Shown here piece by piece: positions 17,074 through 25,390 of a stretch of 64,000 nucleotides of DNA; position 1 is the first letter of the stretch; the number at the start of each line of letters is the position of its first letter. The notes below the pieces were generated by a model. The model did not search any database and was not told the DNA's origin. It worked only from the letters and a program-made list of their open reading frames with translations. Location: the NCBI GenBank assembly GCA_963848525.1, contig CAWKDZ010000002.1, positions 558,001 to 622,000 on the forward strand, read 5' to 3'. This DNA is from JACCTU01 sp963848525 (GTDB taxonomy: Bacteria; Actinomycetota; Thermoleophilia; Gaiellales; Gaiellaceae). Both the position numbers and the translations under genes were made by a program.

Positions 17074-17951
17074 GGCACGACGCGCAGGCGCCCGTCCTCG
17101 ATGCGGAGGATGACCGCGCCGACGGTCGGACGGTTCGTCCCGCCCTCGAACACGATCTCGCCGAGGACGCCTCGCACCTCGAGCCCGGCGCGCAGAGCCT
17201 CGGCGACGAGGCCCGGCTGAACCGAAGCTCCGTGCTCGATGCCGCCGGCGAGCACCGTCAGTGCGTCCGAGGCGAGCGCGGCGACGATCGACTCCGGACG
17301 ACGGCCGTAGACGGCCTTGAAGCGCTCGTAGAACTCGTCGGTTCGGCTGCCGGGCTCCGGGAAGCCGTACGTGGCGTAGACCGTCTCCTCGGGTGCGTCC
17401 GGCGCCTGCACCCGTACGGGCGCGTCGGGTGAAGCGACCGTCGAGCCGTCGCGCTCGAGCTCGAGGAGACGGGAGACGCGGACCCCGCGGCGCGTCGTCG
17501 GCTCGAGCAGCCGTTCCGCGCTCCCGTCGATGTGCTCCGTGAGCGCTTCCGCCTGCGCGCCGGGCGAGAGCCCCGAGGTGAAGACCCGCCGGAGACGTGG
17601 GTCGAGCACGCCGTCGTCGCACGGCGCGACCGCGAGAGCGCGCGCCTCGGCCGCTGCACGCGCCGCGGCCACGAGCCCTCGCCGGCAGGGCAGGACGAGT
17701 AGGCGAATGCCCGCCGCGAGCAGCTGCTCGACGGGACCGCGGGCGAGGCCGACCGTCAGCGCACCGCCGACGCCGCCGGCGTTGTTGATCCGGTTCGCCT
17801 CGACGCGCGCGCCTTCGAAGACGAGCCGCTCGCCCGCGACGACGCCGATCACGACGCGCCCGCCGGGCTCGAGCTCGCGCTCCGGCTCCTCCTCGCCCGC
17901 ACATCCGGCCGCGGCCACCGCGAGCAGCACGATGGCCGCCAGGCGGATCAC
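17070..17951 (-). CDS. Solute-binding-type lipoprotein (type I periplasmic fold)
   Basis: This 293-residue product begins with a lipoprotein signal (VIRLAAIVLLAVAAAGC; Cys in an AAGC lipobox). The mature part resembles branched-chain amino-acid/ligand-binding proteins of the type I fold: VIGVVAG, GARVEANRINNAGGVGG and a C-terminal FYERFKAVYGRRPESIVAAL. It is shorter than typical members (about 350-400 residues), with central segments reduced. No ABC transporter genes are adjacent, so it may be a receptor rather than a transporter subunit. The GTG at 17951 was chosen by the signal peptide. It lies 11 nt after the DUF2269 gene. Confidence 0.68.
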   Translation of the reverse strand: MIRLAAIVLLAVAAAGCAGEEEPERELEPGGRVVIGVVAGERLVFEGARVEANRINNAGGVGGALTVGLARGPVEQLLAAGIRLLVLPCRRGLVAAARAAAEARALAVAPCDDGVLDPRLRRVFTSGLSPGAQAEALTEHIDGSAERLLEPTTRRGVRVSRLLELERDGSTVASPDAPVRVQAPDAPEETVYATYGFPEPGSRTDEFYERFKAVYGRRPESIVAALASDALTVLAGGIEHGASVQPGLVAEALRAGLEVRGVLGEIVFEGGTNRPTVGAVILRIEDGRLRVVP

Positions 17952-17962
17952 GCGACCGAGCG

Positions 17963-18421
17963 CTAGCTCCCCGGCTTCACGGTCATCAGATAGACGATCA
18001 CGAGCAAGATGCCGAGGAGCACGCGCGAGGTCCACACGAGGTTGCGGAGCCGGAGGCCGAGCGCCGGGCTCGGGCCGTTGGCTGCGAGCTCGGCGCCAGC
18101 GCGCCCCATCGCCCGCCCCAGGAACCCGAAGGCGACGAGCGACACGACTGCCCAGAGCACGAGTCCGAGGAACACGAATGGCTGGTCCCACCCCCAACCG
18201 CTCGTCTGCACCAGCCCCACGCCAGAGACGAACGCGAGCACGGACGCGGGCAAGAAGACAAACATGACCGTCCAGGAGACGTTGCCGACGAAGAACGAGG
18301 TCTTCGCCGGATCGGCTGCCCGCTTCGTGAGCACTCCGAACACCTGAATCGCGCCGGCGCCGCCGACCCAGGCGATCACGCTGGTGACGTGGAGGAAGAG
18401 CCATAGCTCGTACCACGTCAT
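17963..18421 (-). CDS. DUF2269-type membrane protein
   Basis: This 152-residue protein has four membrane helices and the N-terminal pattern of DUF2269 proteins (YELWLFLHVTSVIAWVGGAG), with a His and Trp-Val-Gly-Gly-Ala-Gly in helix 1. The family is related in appearance to small haem-b or CopD-like membrane proteins, but its function is unknown. The start is set by an ATG 6 nt after a TAGATT box. It is probably co-transcribed with the lipoprotein gene downstream. Confidence 0.78.
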   Translation of the reverse strand: MTWYELWLFLHVTSVIAWVGGAGAIQVFGVLTKRAADPAKTSFFVGNVSWTVMFVFLPASVLAFVSGVGLVQTSGWGWDQPFVFLGLVLWAVVSLVAFGFLGRAMGRAGAELAANGPSPALGLRLRNLVWTSRVLLGILLVIVYLMTVKPGS

Positions 18422-18427
18422 CGCCCG

Positions 18428-18433
18428 AATCTA
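18428..18433 (-). promoter_or_regulatory. -10 box TAGATT of the DUF2269 operon
   Basis: On the minus strand TAGATT ends 6 nt before the ATG at 18421. Confidence 0.55.
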
Positions 18434-18444
18434 CAACGCGCGGA

Positions 18445-18519
<75 letters not shown>

Positions 18520-18600
18520 TCGGCGGCGGGCATTGTAGCGGGCTTAGACCCCTCACGTTGTGCCGCCGGGCCGCGCTGCCCCTGCGTCCTTGCATCGCAC

Positions 18601-20259
18601 TCACCCAGCGCACCCCGGCGATGAGTCTAGTTCGCGGATGGCGGTCCGGATCTCGGCGAGCCGATGTTGGAGCTCGATCAGCGGCTCACCTTCCGCGCGT
18701 TCGAGCTCGCGGCGGAGGCTCCGCTCGCGCAGGCGCAGGAGGGTGTGCTTCGTCGTCTCGACGTCGATGCCCTCGAGCTCGGCGACCGCGTCGAGCTCCG
18801 CCATCAGCGCCACCAGCTCCTCGTCCTCAGCTGCGCCGCCGAGCAGGAACTCGCGCCCGCGCCGGTGGAGCTCGGAGTCGAAGTGCTCCGGAGCCAGCTC
18901 CTCGAGCACGTGGTTCAGCTCGGGGTGCGCGCGGACGCCCGCAAGCACGCTGCGCTCGAGACGCTGCGCGGCGCCGATCAGCCGCTCCGACGAAGCGGAC
19001 CCGAGCCCCGTCGAGGCGCCGGTTCCCCGCAGCTGCACGGTCAACCCGAGGCGGTCGTTCGCCAGCCGCCACGCCTCCTGGCGCTCGGGTGAGTCGGGTA
19101 CTCCGTTGAGAACGGCCTGCACCTGGAGGTAGGCGTGCTGAGGGTCGCGCGAGCGCTCGAGCTCGATCCGGACGCGGTGCACGGCGTACGGCTCCGCGTC
19201 GACGAGCCGCTGCTCGAACGCGGACGGGTCGTCCGCAGGGTCCGTTCCCCTCGGGAGCGCGACCACTCGGACCTCGAGCCCCTGCCGGAGCGCGAGCTCC
19301 ATCCCGCGGAGCGTCGCGTCCTCGCCCGCCGCGTCGGAGTCGAAGCAGAGAAAGACGCGCTTCGTCAGGCGGGCGAGCTCCTTCAGCTGGCGTTCCGTCA
19401 ACGCGGTGCCCATCGACGCGACCACGGGCTCGAGGCCGACCTGGCGGAGCGCGATCACGTCGGTGTTCCCCTCGACGACGACCGCGCGGTCCTGCTTCGC
19501 GATCGTCGCGCGGGCGAGATGGAGCCCGTAAAGCACGTTCGACTTGCGGAAGAGCTCGCCTTCGGGCGAGTTGACGTACTTGCCGCGCAGCGGGTCGTCC
19601 TCGTGCAGCTTGCGCGCCTGGAACGCGATCACGCGCCCACGCCCGTCGGCGAGCGGGAACATCAGCCGACGCTGGAAGTAGTCGCTGCCGCGACGCGTGA
19701 CGAGACCGGCTTCGGAGAGCTCGGCCTGCGAATAGCCCTTCTCTTGCGCCTTTCGCGCCAGCGTCGCGCCGGCCGGCGCGAGGCCGAGGCGAAACTCGCG
19801 GCAGACGTCCTCGCCGAGGCTTCGCGTCGCGAGGTACTCGCGCACCTCCGCCCCGTGGTCCGACTCCCAGAGCACCCGCTCGTAGTAGGCCGCAGCCTGC
19901 TCGAGCAGCGCGTAGAGCCGTTCGCGGCGGCGGCGCTGCGCGTCGGCCTCGGGCGAAGACTCCTCGTATTCGAGCTCGAGGTGGTAGCGATCGGCGAGCC
20001 ATTCGATCGCGCCGACGAAGTCGAGGCTTTCGGTCTCGCGCACGAACGAGATCGCGTCGCCGCCGACGCCGCAGCCGAAGCAGTGGTAGGTACCTCGTTC
20101 CGGCGAGACCGAGAACGACGGCGTCTTCTCCTCGTGGAACGGGCACAGGCCCGTGTAGCGCCCGCCGACCTTGCGCAGCCGCACGCGAGCCTCGACGAGC
20201 TCGACGAGGTTCGCCGCCGCCTTGACGGCCTCGACCGACCCGTCCCTGATGCGCGCCAT
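18601..20259 (-). CDS. dnaG: DNA primase
   Basis: This synthesises RNA primers for DNA replication and partners with the replicative helicase DnaB. The 552-residue protein has the N-terminal zinc ribbon (Cys39, His42, Cys60, Cys63: LCPFHEEKT and YHCFGCG), the primase core (EYLATRSLGEDVCREFRLG) and a Toprim domain with EGNTD and CFDSDAAGEDA. The usual EGYMD motif reads EGNTD, keeping the metal-binding Glu and Asp. The C-terminal helicase-binding domain is short. The ATG at 20259 overlaps the stop of dgt as TGATG, so the two are translationally coupled. Confidence 0.96.
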   Translation of the reverse strand: MARIRDGSVEAVKAAANLVELVEARVRLRKVGGRYTGLCPFHEEKTPSFSVSPERGTYHCFGCGVGGDAISFVRETESLDFVGAIEWLADRYHLELEYEESSPEADAQRRRRERLYALLEQAAAYYERVLWESDHGAEVREYLATRSLGEDVCREFRLGLAPAGATLARKAQEKGYSQAELSEAGLVTRRGSDYFQRRLMFPLADGRGRVIAFQARKLHEDDPLRGKYVNSPEGELFRKSNVLYGLHLARATIAKQDRAVVVEGNTDVIALRQVGLEPVVASMGTALTERQLKELARLTKRVFLCFDSDAAGEDATLRGMELALRQGLEVRVVALPRGTDPADDPSAFEQRLVDAEPYAVHRVRIELERSRDPQHAYLQVQAVLNGVPDSPERQEAWRLANDRLGLTVQLRGTGASTGLGSASSERLIGAAQRLERSVLAGVRAHPELNHVLEELAPEHFDSELHRRGREFLLGGAAEDEELVALMAELDAVAELEGIDVETTKHTLLRLRERSLRRELERAEGEPLIELQHRLAEIRTAIRELDSSPGCAG

Positions 20260-21212
20260 CAGAGCCGTTCCGCGAAGTCCAGCGCGAAGCGGTCGGTCAT
20301 CCCCGAGAGGTAGTCGACGATCGCGTCGGCCTCGTCGCCGCGCTCGACCAGGTGCGCGAAGATCGCGCGCACGACCTCCTTGGCGCGCTCGTGCTCCGCG
20401 CGCGTGTGCGGCCCGAGGTAGACGCGCTCGAACATGAACGTGCGGAGCGACAGCATCGCGCCGCCCACCTCGTCGCTCTGGAGGATCTCGTCGCGCCCGG
20501 CCGAGCTCTCGACGAGATCGTGCACGAGCGTGTCGATCCGCTTTCCGCCGGTCGGCCCGAGCACGTCGAGCTCGGCGCGCGGCAGGTCGTCGGCGTCGAG
20601 GATCCCGAACCGGATCGCGTCGTCGATGTCGTGGTTGATGTACGCGACGCGGTCGACGATCCGCACGATCCGGCCCTCGAGCGTCTCAGGCTCGTCGGGC
20701 CCGGTGTGCCGAAGGATCCCGTCGCGTACCTCCCACGTCAGGTTGAGCGACTCGGCGATTTTGAGCGACTGCTCGTTGTGCCGGAAGCCGCGCCCGATGC
20801 GCTCGCGCAGGCACTCGTCGAGCGCCTCCTCGCCCGCGTGCCCGAACGGTGGATGGCCGGTGTCGTGGCCGAGGCCGATCGCCTCGGTCAGGTCCTCGTT
20901 GAGCTGGAGCGCGCGGGCGACCACACGGGCGATCGCAGTGGTCTCGAGCGTGTGCGTCATCCGCGTGCGGTAGTGGTCGCCGCTCGGGTCGATGAAGACC
21001 TGCGTCTTTCCCTTCAGCCGGCGGAACGGCTTCGAGTGGAGGATGCGGTCGCGGTCGCGCTGGAACGGCGTCCGCACGCCGCACGGCTCCTCGGCGCGGA
21101 GCCGTCCGCGCGTGTCGTACGAGCGGACCGCGCGCGGGGAGAGGGCGCGTTCCTCGTGCTCGCGGACGCGCTGCTCGAAGGCGTCTGCAACCAGTCCGGC
21201 GAGCTCCGGCAT
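20259..21212 (-). CDS. dgt: Deoxyguanosinetriphosphate triphosphohydrolase-like protein
   Basis: This hydrolyses dNTPs, classically dGTP, to the nucleoside and triphosphate and so affects nucleotide pools. The 317-residue protein has the family N-terminus (YDTRGRLRAEEPCGVRTPFQRDRDRILH is partly conserved; key part RTPFQRDRDRI) and an HD domain with metal ligands in RMTHTLETTAI, GLGHDTGHPPFGHAGE and a later INHDIDDAI. The order dgt-dnaG is common in Gram-positive bacteria. The ATG at 21212 is the natural start. Confidence 0.92.
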   Translation of the reverse strand: MPELAGLVADAFEQRVREHEERALSPRAVRSYDTRGRLRAEEPCGVRTPFQRDRDRILHSKPFRRLKGKTQVFIDPSGDHYRTRMTHTLETTAIARVVARALQLNEDLTEAIGLGHDTGHPPFGHAGEEALDECLRERIGRGFRHNEQSLKIAESLNLTWEVRDGILRHTGPDEPETLEGRIVRIVDRVAYINHDIDDAIRFGILDADDLPRAELDVLGPTGGKRIDTLVHDLVESSAGRDEILQSDEVGGAMLSLRTFMFERVYLGPHTRAEHERAKEVVRAIFAHLVERGDEADAIVDYLSGMTDRFALDFAERL

Positions 21213-21222
21213 CGAGCCCAGG

Positions 21223-21994
21223 CTAGATGATGATCGGGACGGTTCCGCCGTCCGCGCTCCACGCCGATCCGGTCACGTAGGAGGCGCGCTCGGAGCAGAG
21301 GAACGCGATCACCGCGGCGATCTCGTCCGGTTCGGCCAGGCGGCCGAGCGGCCGACCCGCACCGACGGACGCGAGCACGTCGTCGCGAGTCCTTGCCGGT
21401 GCGCGCGGCCTGCTGGTCGGCCAGCCCGCCCTCGCCCAGCCAGGCGTCGGTCGCCGTCGGTCCCGGCGTGACGGCGTTGCACCGAATCCCGTCCTGCGCG
21501 TACAGGTCGGCGACGAGGCGTGACAACGAGAGCACCGCCGCCTTCGTGACCGAGTAATGCGGCATCCCCGTCGATGGCCGCTTTCCCGCGGTCGAGGAGA
21601 CGTTCACGATCACGCCGCTGCCGCGCCCGCGCATGTCGGGGACGACCGCGCGGATCGTCCGCACGTAGCTCATCACGTTCAGCTGCCAGTACGCGTCCCA
21701 CTCCGCGTCCGGGACGTCGAGGAAGTCGGCCTGACGCGCCAGGCCGACGTTGTTGACGAGGCAGTCGACCGGGCCTACCTCGGCAGTCGTCCGGTCGACG
21801 AGCTCCTGCGGCGCACGCGGCTCGTTGAGGTCGATGGCGACGTGCAGCACCTCGCCGACGCCAGGCCCCTCGCGGCGCCGGCCGGACGTGACGACGCGTG
21901 CGCCCTCCTCGGCCAAGAGGCGCGCGGTCGCGAGGCCGATCCCGCCGGACGAGCCCGTGACCACGCAGACACGCCCAGCGAGGCCGAGATCCAC
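21223..21994 (-). CDS. SDR family oxidoreductase, frameshifted
   Basis: This is a short-chain dehydrogenase/reductase with NAD(P)-binding TGSSGGIG, the NNVG strand-4 motif, catalytic Ser in NVSSTAGK and the YxxxK pair in HYSVTKAA. The frame breaks after ...ADQQAARTGK near 21385; the family's C-terminus (RLAEPDEIAAVIAFLCSERA, then YVTGSAWSADGG) continues in another frame to a TAG at 21223. Removing one base gives a normal 256-residue SDR, so one inserted base is likely. The substrate is unknown. The GTG at 21994 has a TACGCT box 7 nt upstream, shared with the divergent phosphatase gene. Confidence 0.8.
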
Positions 21995-22000
21995 GGCGAC

Positions 22001-22007
22001 TAGCGTA
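22001..22007. promoter_or_regulatory. Shared bidirectional -10 element TAGCGTA
   Basis: TAGCGT on the plus strand ends 6 nt before the phosphatase GTG (22013); the same bases read TACGCT on the minus strand, 7 nt before the SDR GTG (21994). One element therefore seems to serve both leaderless genes. Confidence 0.6.
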
Positions 22008-22012
22008 CAAAC

Positions 22013-22591
22013 GTGACGACCATCCTCATCACCCGGCACGGCGAGACCGACTGGAACGCGGCCGGACGCTGGCAGGGCCATTCGGACACGCCCTTGAACG
22101 AGCGCGGCCGTGAGCAGGCGCGCGCGCTCGCCGAGTCGCTCGACGGCGTCGATGCCGTTTACTCGAGCGACCTCGCGCGCGCCCGGGAGACCGCCGAGAT
22201 CCTGGCCGATCGTCTGGGGCTCGACGTACGGCTAGACCCGCGCCTCCGCGAGCGCGCGTTCGGCGCCTGGGAAGGCCTGACCACCGAGGAGATCGAGAGC
22301 CGCTTCGCCGACGACCATCGCCGTTGGCGCGCCGGCGAGGGCTTCGGCGCGACTGACGCCGAGCCGTTCGAGGCGGTGCGCGAGCGCGTCCAGGAATTCC
22401 TCGAGGAGATCCTCCGGCGACACCGCTCTGGGACCGTGCTGATCGTGACCCACGGAGGCTCGGCCAGAGTCGTCTACGCGCTCGCGAGCGAGCTCGACTA
22501 CGTCAGAGACCACTGGTCGATCCCCCCGGTCGGCAACTGCGGAGTCGTCCGCTACGCCGTCCGGGACGGAAAACTCGCGCGGCTAGACTGA
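22013..22591 (+). CDS. Histidine phosphatase (phosphoglycerate-mutase-like)
   Basis: This 192-residue member of the histidine phosphatase superfamily carries the phospho-acceptor motif LITRHGETDWN, the second arginine region (SSDLARARETAEI), the acid/base Glu in RERAFGAWEG and the second catalytic His in VTHGGSARV. Members include alpha-ribazole phosphatase CobC, broad-specificity phosphatases and cofactor-dependent mutases; these motifs alone cannot tell them apart. It starts at GTG 22013. The next gene begins 7 nt after the stop, and its -10 box overlaps the end of this gene. Confidence 0.88.
   Translation: MTTILITRHGETDWNAAGRWQGHSDTPLNERGREQARALAESLDGVDAVYSSDLARARETAEILADRLGLDVRLDPRLRERAFGAWEGLTTEEIESRFADDHRRWRAGEGFGATDAEPFEAVRERVQEFLEEILRRHRSGTVLIVTHGGSARVVYALASELDYVRDHWSIPPVGNCGVVRYAVRDGKLARLD
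22584..22589 (+). promoter_or_regulatory. -10 box TAGACT of the Sm-like gene
   Basis: TAGACT ends 9 nt before the GTG at 22599 and lies within the last codons of the phosphatase gene. Confidence 0.45.
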
Positions 22592-22598
22592 CCGCCGC

Positions 22599-22844
22599 GT
22601 GGAGGACTACACGAACAAGTACAAGGGCGAGCAGGTCGAGGTCGCGCTCTTCGGCGGCGAGTACCAGGAGGGCGTTCTCACCGCGTACTGCTACATCGAG
22701 GACGTCGCCCACATCGAGCTGAACGGGCACATCCTCGTGCCGCTCCAGAACATCGCCTCCCTCCACTGCTCCAGTCGCTGCGACGCTCCGGAGCCGGACT
22801 GGCCGCCGCGCGGGCTCGACGACGAGCGCGACGGCGACTCGTAG
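22599..22844 (+). CDS. Small Sm-like beta-barrel protein
   Basis: This 81-residue protein has a core of about 50 residues (KYKGEQVEVALFGGEYQEG, then a strand YCYIEDVAHIELNG, then HILVPLQNIASLH) that resembles the five-strand SH3-like barrel of Sm/LSm/Hfq proteins: G-x-V-x-V-x-L-x-x-G in the first part and an LNG-x-I-x-V-P turn in the second. An acidic, Cys-containing tail follows. It could bind RNA or act as an assembly module. The GTG at 22599 follows the -10 box; the next gene starts 5 nt after the stop. No known family could be named with certainty. Confidence 0.6.
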   Translation: MEDYTNKYKGEQVEVALFGGEYQEGVLTAYCYIEDVAHIELNGHILVPLQNIASLHCSSRCDAPEPDWPPRGLDDERDGDS

Positions 22845-22848
22845 GCCG

Positions 22849-23685
22849 ATGCGCCTGGCCGCCGCTCGGAACCTGCTGAAGGTCTGGGCGCTCGTCGGCT
22901 CCCTCGTCGCGGTGCTCGGCCTGCTCGGCTGGACCGCCGGCGGCTATCGCCTGCTCTCGAGCGTCGTCTTCTGCTCGTTGCTCGCCGCGGCTGCGGCGTA
23001 CTGGTACTCCGATCGCGTCGTGATGGGGATGGTCGGCGCGCGCGAGCTGCCGCTCGCCGAGGCGCCTATCGTGCACTCGACGCTCGAACGCCTGGCGGCC
23101 CGCGCCCGCGTCGTCAAGCCGAAGCTCTACGTGATCCCGGACGGCCACCCGCGCGCGCTCGCCGCGGGCCGCGGCCCGCGGGGCTCCACGATCGCGCTCT
23201 CGCGCGGCCTGCTCGGGTCGGCGCAGCCGGCCGAGCTCGAAGGCGTGCTCGCGCACGAGCTCGCCCACGTGCGCAGCCGCGACGTGCTCACGCAGGAGGC
23301 CGTCGTTCTGCTCGCGTCGTCGTTGATCGAGCTCACGAGCATCGGCGGGTTTCTCCAGCGCGGGCTGCTGTTCGTCCTCGGGCCGCTGGCCGCGACACCG
23401 GTACACCTCTTGCTCTCGCGCAAACGCGAGTTCGCCGCCGACCGGTTCGCCGCCGAGCTCTGCGAGTCGCCGCACGGGATCGCGGATGCGCTGCTCCGGC
23501 TCGAGCTCGCGGGCGAGCTGGTCGAGTTCCGAGCGAACCCGGCGACCGCGCCGCTGTACACGGTCGACCCGTTCGAGCCGGGCGGTGTCGCCGCGATGTT
23601 CGCGACGCATCCGCCGACCGCCGAGCGGGTGCGGCGCCTGCGCGAGCTCGATCCCGACTGGCGCGAGAAGCTCAGGGCCGCGTAG
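22849..23685 (+). CDS. M48 family membrane metallopeptidase (HtpX-like)
   Basis: This is a zinc endopeptidase of the HtpX/Ste24 family, thought to degrade misfolded membrane proteins. Two N-terminal membrane helices are followed by the catalytic motif VLAHELAHVRSRDV (His, Glu, His), a hydrophobic pair of helices around residues 150-180 and the third zinc ligand in KREFAADRFAAEL. The C-terminal THPPTAERVRRLREL is a typical M48 ending. The 278-residue length fits. It starts at ATG 22849, 5 nt after the Sm-like gene, and its stop overlaps the convergent MFS gene by 14 nt. Confidence 0.9.
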   Translation: MRLAAARNLLKVWALVGSLVAVLGLLGWTAGGYRLLSSVVFCSLLAAAAAYWYSDRVVMGMVGARELPLAEAPIVHSTLERLAARARVVKPKLYVIPDGHPRALAAGRGPRGSTIALSRGLLGSAQPAELEGVLAHELAHVRSRDVLTQEAVVLLASSLIELTSIGGFLQRGLLFVLGPLAATPVHLLLSRKREFAADRFAAELCESPHGIADALLRLELAGELVEFRANPATAPLYTVDPFEPGGVAAMFATHPPTAERVRRLRELDPDWREKLRAA

Positions 23686-24775
23686 CTTCGCGTCGGGCCC
23701 CCGCGAGGGCGACGGCGCCGAGGACCGCGAGCACCGGGACGATTGCGTAGGCCGCTCGCAGGCCGGCGACGTCGGCGAGCGCTCCGAGCGCGAACGGCGC
23801 CACCGCGATCGCAATCCCAGCCGCGAAGCCGGCCCGCGCGCTGGCGGCGTCGGTGCGGCCGCCGGCGGCGCCGATCGCCAGCGCGAGCGTGAGCGGATAC
23901 AGCAGCGCGACGCCGATCCCGGTGATCACGAGCGCGGCCGCCGCAGCTACCCCCGACGGCACGAGCCAGAACGCGAGGAACGCAGCGGAGGCGAGCGCGA
24001 GCGCTGCGACGAGTAGCTTCTCCGGGGCGACTCGCTTTGCGAGCCACCCGCCGCCGACGCGCCCCACGGTCATGCCGACGAGGAAGAGCCCGGCCGCGGC
24101 GGCCGCGGCGGAGGCGCCGAGGCCGCGTTCGGACTCGAGGTAGTCGGTGCTCCAGAGGACGATGCAGAACTCGAACGCGACGAAGAGCAGCAGGGCGGTC
24201 CAGTAGAGCCAGTAGGCGCGCGGCAGCGACGGCTCGTGCCCGTGAGGCAGCTCCGGTGCGGCCGGGAAGCAGACCGAGCGGTATGCCGCAGCCAGGGCCG
24301 GAACGGCCAGGAGCGACGTCAGCACGAACACCGTGCGCCAGTCGCCCCCGGCGAGGATCGCGAGCGCGACCGCGATCGGTGCCGCCGCGCCGAGCGCCGC
24401 GGCCAGCGCGTTCGACTCGACAATCGCGACCGGCGCGAGCACGCCGTGACGGTCGGCCAGCGTCGCCTGGATGATCACGACGAGCAGCGCGCCCGAGACG
24501 CCGAACACGGCTGCGGCCGGGAACGTGATCGCGAGCCGGCCGCCGAGCGCGAGCGTCGCCGCCCCGACGGAGACGCCGACGGCGGCGATCCAGAACCCGG
24601 CGCGCCGCCCGGTGCGGAGGATGACGCGGTCGCCGGCGATCCCGACCGCGATCGCGCCGACGGCGACGAGCGTCGTGTGCAGGCTGACGACCCCGCGGGA
24701 GACGTCGAGCTGTCGCCGCAGCGTGGGCAGCGCCGGCCCGAGCGCGTAGAGCAGGAACGCCCAGAGCCCGAGCAT
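23672..24775 (-). CDS. MFS transporter
   Basis: This major facilitator superfamily permease has about 12 hydrophobic helices. The motif-A-like loop AGDRVILRTGRRAG follows helix 2, and a second-half counterpart (GGWLAKRVAPEKLL) follows helix 8, as expected for the 6+6 fold. The substrate is unknown; a distant resemblance to cyanate/nitrate-type permeases is possible. The first ordinary start codon is ATG 24775, but this leaves helix 1 at the very N-terminus. A CTG at 24829 overlaps the stop of the GNAT gene as CTGA and would add 18 residues (LTTPPRLERDELTRLAYL), which looks more natural. Confidence 0.82.
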   Translation of the reverse strand: MLGLWAFLLYALGPALPTLRRQLDVSRGVVSLHTTLVAVGAIAVGIAGDRVILRTGRRAGFWIAAVGVSVGAATLALGGRLAITFPAAAVFGVSGALLVVIIQATLADRHGVLAPVAIVESNALAAALGAAAPIAVALAILAGGDWRTVFVLTSLLAVPALAAAYRSVCFPAAPELPHGHEPSLPRAYWLYWTALLLFVAFEFCIVLWSTDYLESERGLGASAAAAAAGLFLVGMTVGRVGGGWLAKRVAPEKLLVAALALASAAFLAFWLVPSGVAAAAALVITGIGVALLYPLTLALAIGAAGGRTDAASARAGFAAGIAIAVAPFALGALADVAGLRAAYAIVPVLAVLGAVALAGARREATRP

Positions 24776-24825
24776 CAGGTACGCGAGCCGGGTGAGCTCG
24801 TCGCGCTCGAGCCGCGGCGGCGTGG

Positions 24826-25341
24826 TCAGCGGAGCTCGCCCGGCAGGAGCGAGAACATGACCGAGTCGCGGCGGCGCCCGTCGGGGTGCGGCAGGTGCGA
24901 GCGCAGGACGCCCTCGCGGCGGAAGCCGACCTTCTCCGCGACGCGCTGCGAAGCGAGGTTGTCGGGATCGGTGAAGAGCTCGAGCCGGGCGAGGCCGAGT
25001 TCCTCGAGGCCCCAGCGGCTGAGCGTCCTGAGGGCGCGCGTCGTCAGGCCGCGACCGCGGGCCTGCTTGGCGCACCAGTAGCCGATGCGCCCCGACCCGC
25101 TGCCGTCCGTTGTCATCCCGATCGAGCCGACGACCGTTCCGCGCTCGGTGATCGCGAAGGAGTGCTCCGGGCGCGCCTCGCCCTCGCCGCGGATGAACGC
25201 GAGCGCGTCGTCGACCGTGTAGGGCTTCGGAATCACGGGGATCCAGCGCGGGATCTCCGGGTCGTTGCACGCCGCGACGATCGCCGGCGCGTCGTCCTCC
25301 GTCCACGGCCGGAGCATCAGCTCGTCGTCGCGCAGCTCCAT
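24826..25341 (-). CDS. GNAT N-acetyltransferase (RimJ/RimL type)
   Basis: This 171-residue acetyl-CoA-dependent transferase has the RimJ/RimL-like order: MELRDDELMLRPWTEDDAPA at the start, the acetyl-CoA pyrophosphate loop region GYWCAKQARGRGLTTRALRT, the FTDPDNLASQRVAEKVGF motif and a terminal strand. Members acetylate protein N-termini or small molecules; the target is unknown. The ATG at 25341 has TAGGTT ending 6 nt upstream. It probably forms an operon with the MFS gene. Confidence 0.88.
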   Translation of the reverse strand: MELRDDELMLRPWTEDDAPAIVAACNDPEIPRWIPVIPKPYTVDDALAFIRGEGEARPEHSFAITERGTVVGSIGMTTDGSGSGRIGYWCAKQARGRGLTTRALRTLSRWGLEELGLARLELFTDPDNLASQRVAEKVGFRREGVLRSHLPHPDGRRRDSVMFSLLPGELR

Positions 25342-25347
25342 CGCGCG

Positions 25348-25353
25348 AACCTA
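25348..25353 (-). promoter_or_regulatory. -10 box TAGGTT of the GNAT/MFS operon
   Basis: On the minus strand TAGGTT ends 6 nt before the ATG at 25341. Confidence 0.5.
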
Positions 25354-25355
25354 AC

Positions 25356-25390
25356 AACGACGAACGCCCGCGCGAGGCGGGCGTTCAAAG
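25356..25390 (-). terminator. Terminator hairpin, copy 1 of a 35-nt repeat
   Basis: A 10-bp stem (GAACGCCCGC/GCGGGCGTTC, loop 25372-25376) lies immediately after the stop of the ParB-domain gene. The whole 35-nt element recurs at 26232-26266 with one loop mismatch. Confidence 0.75.
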
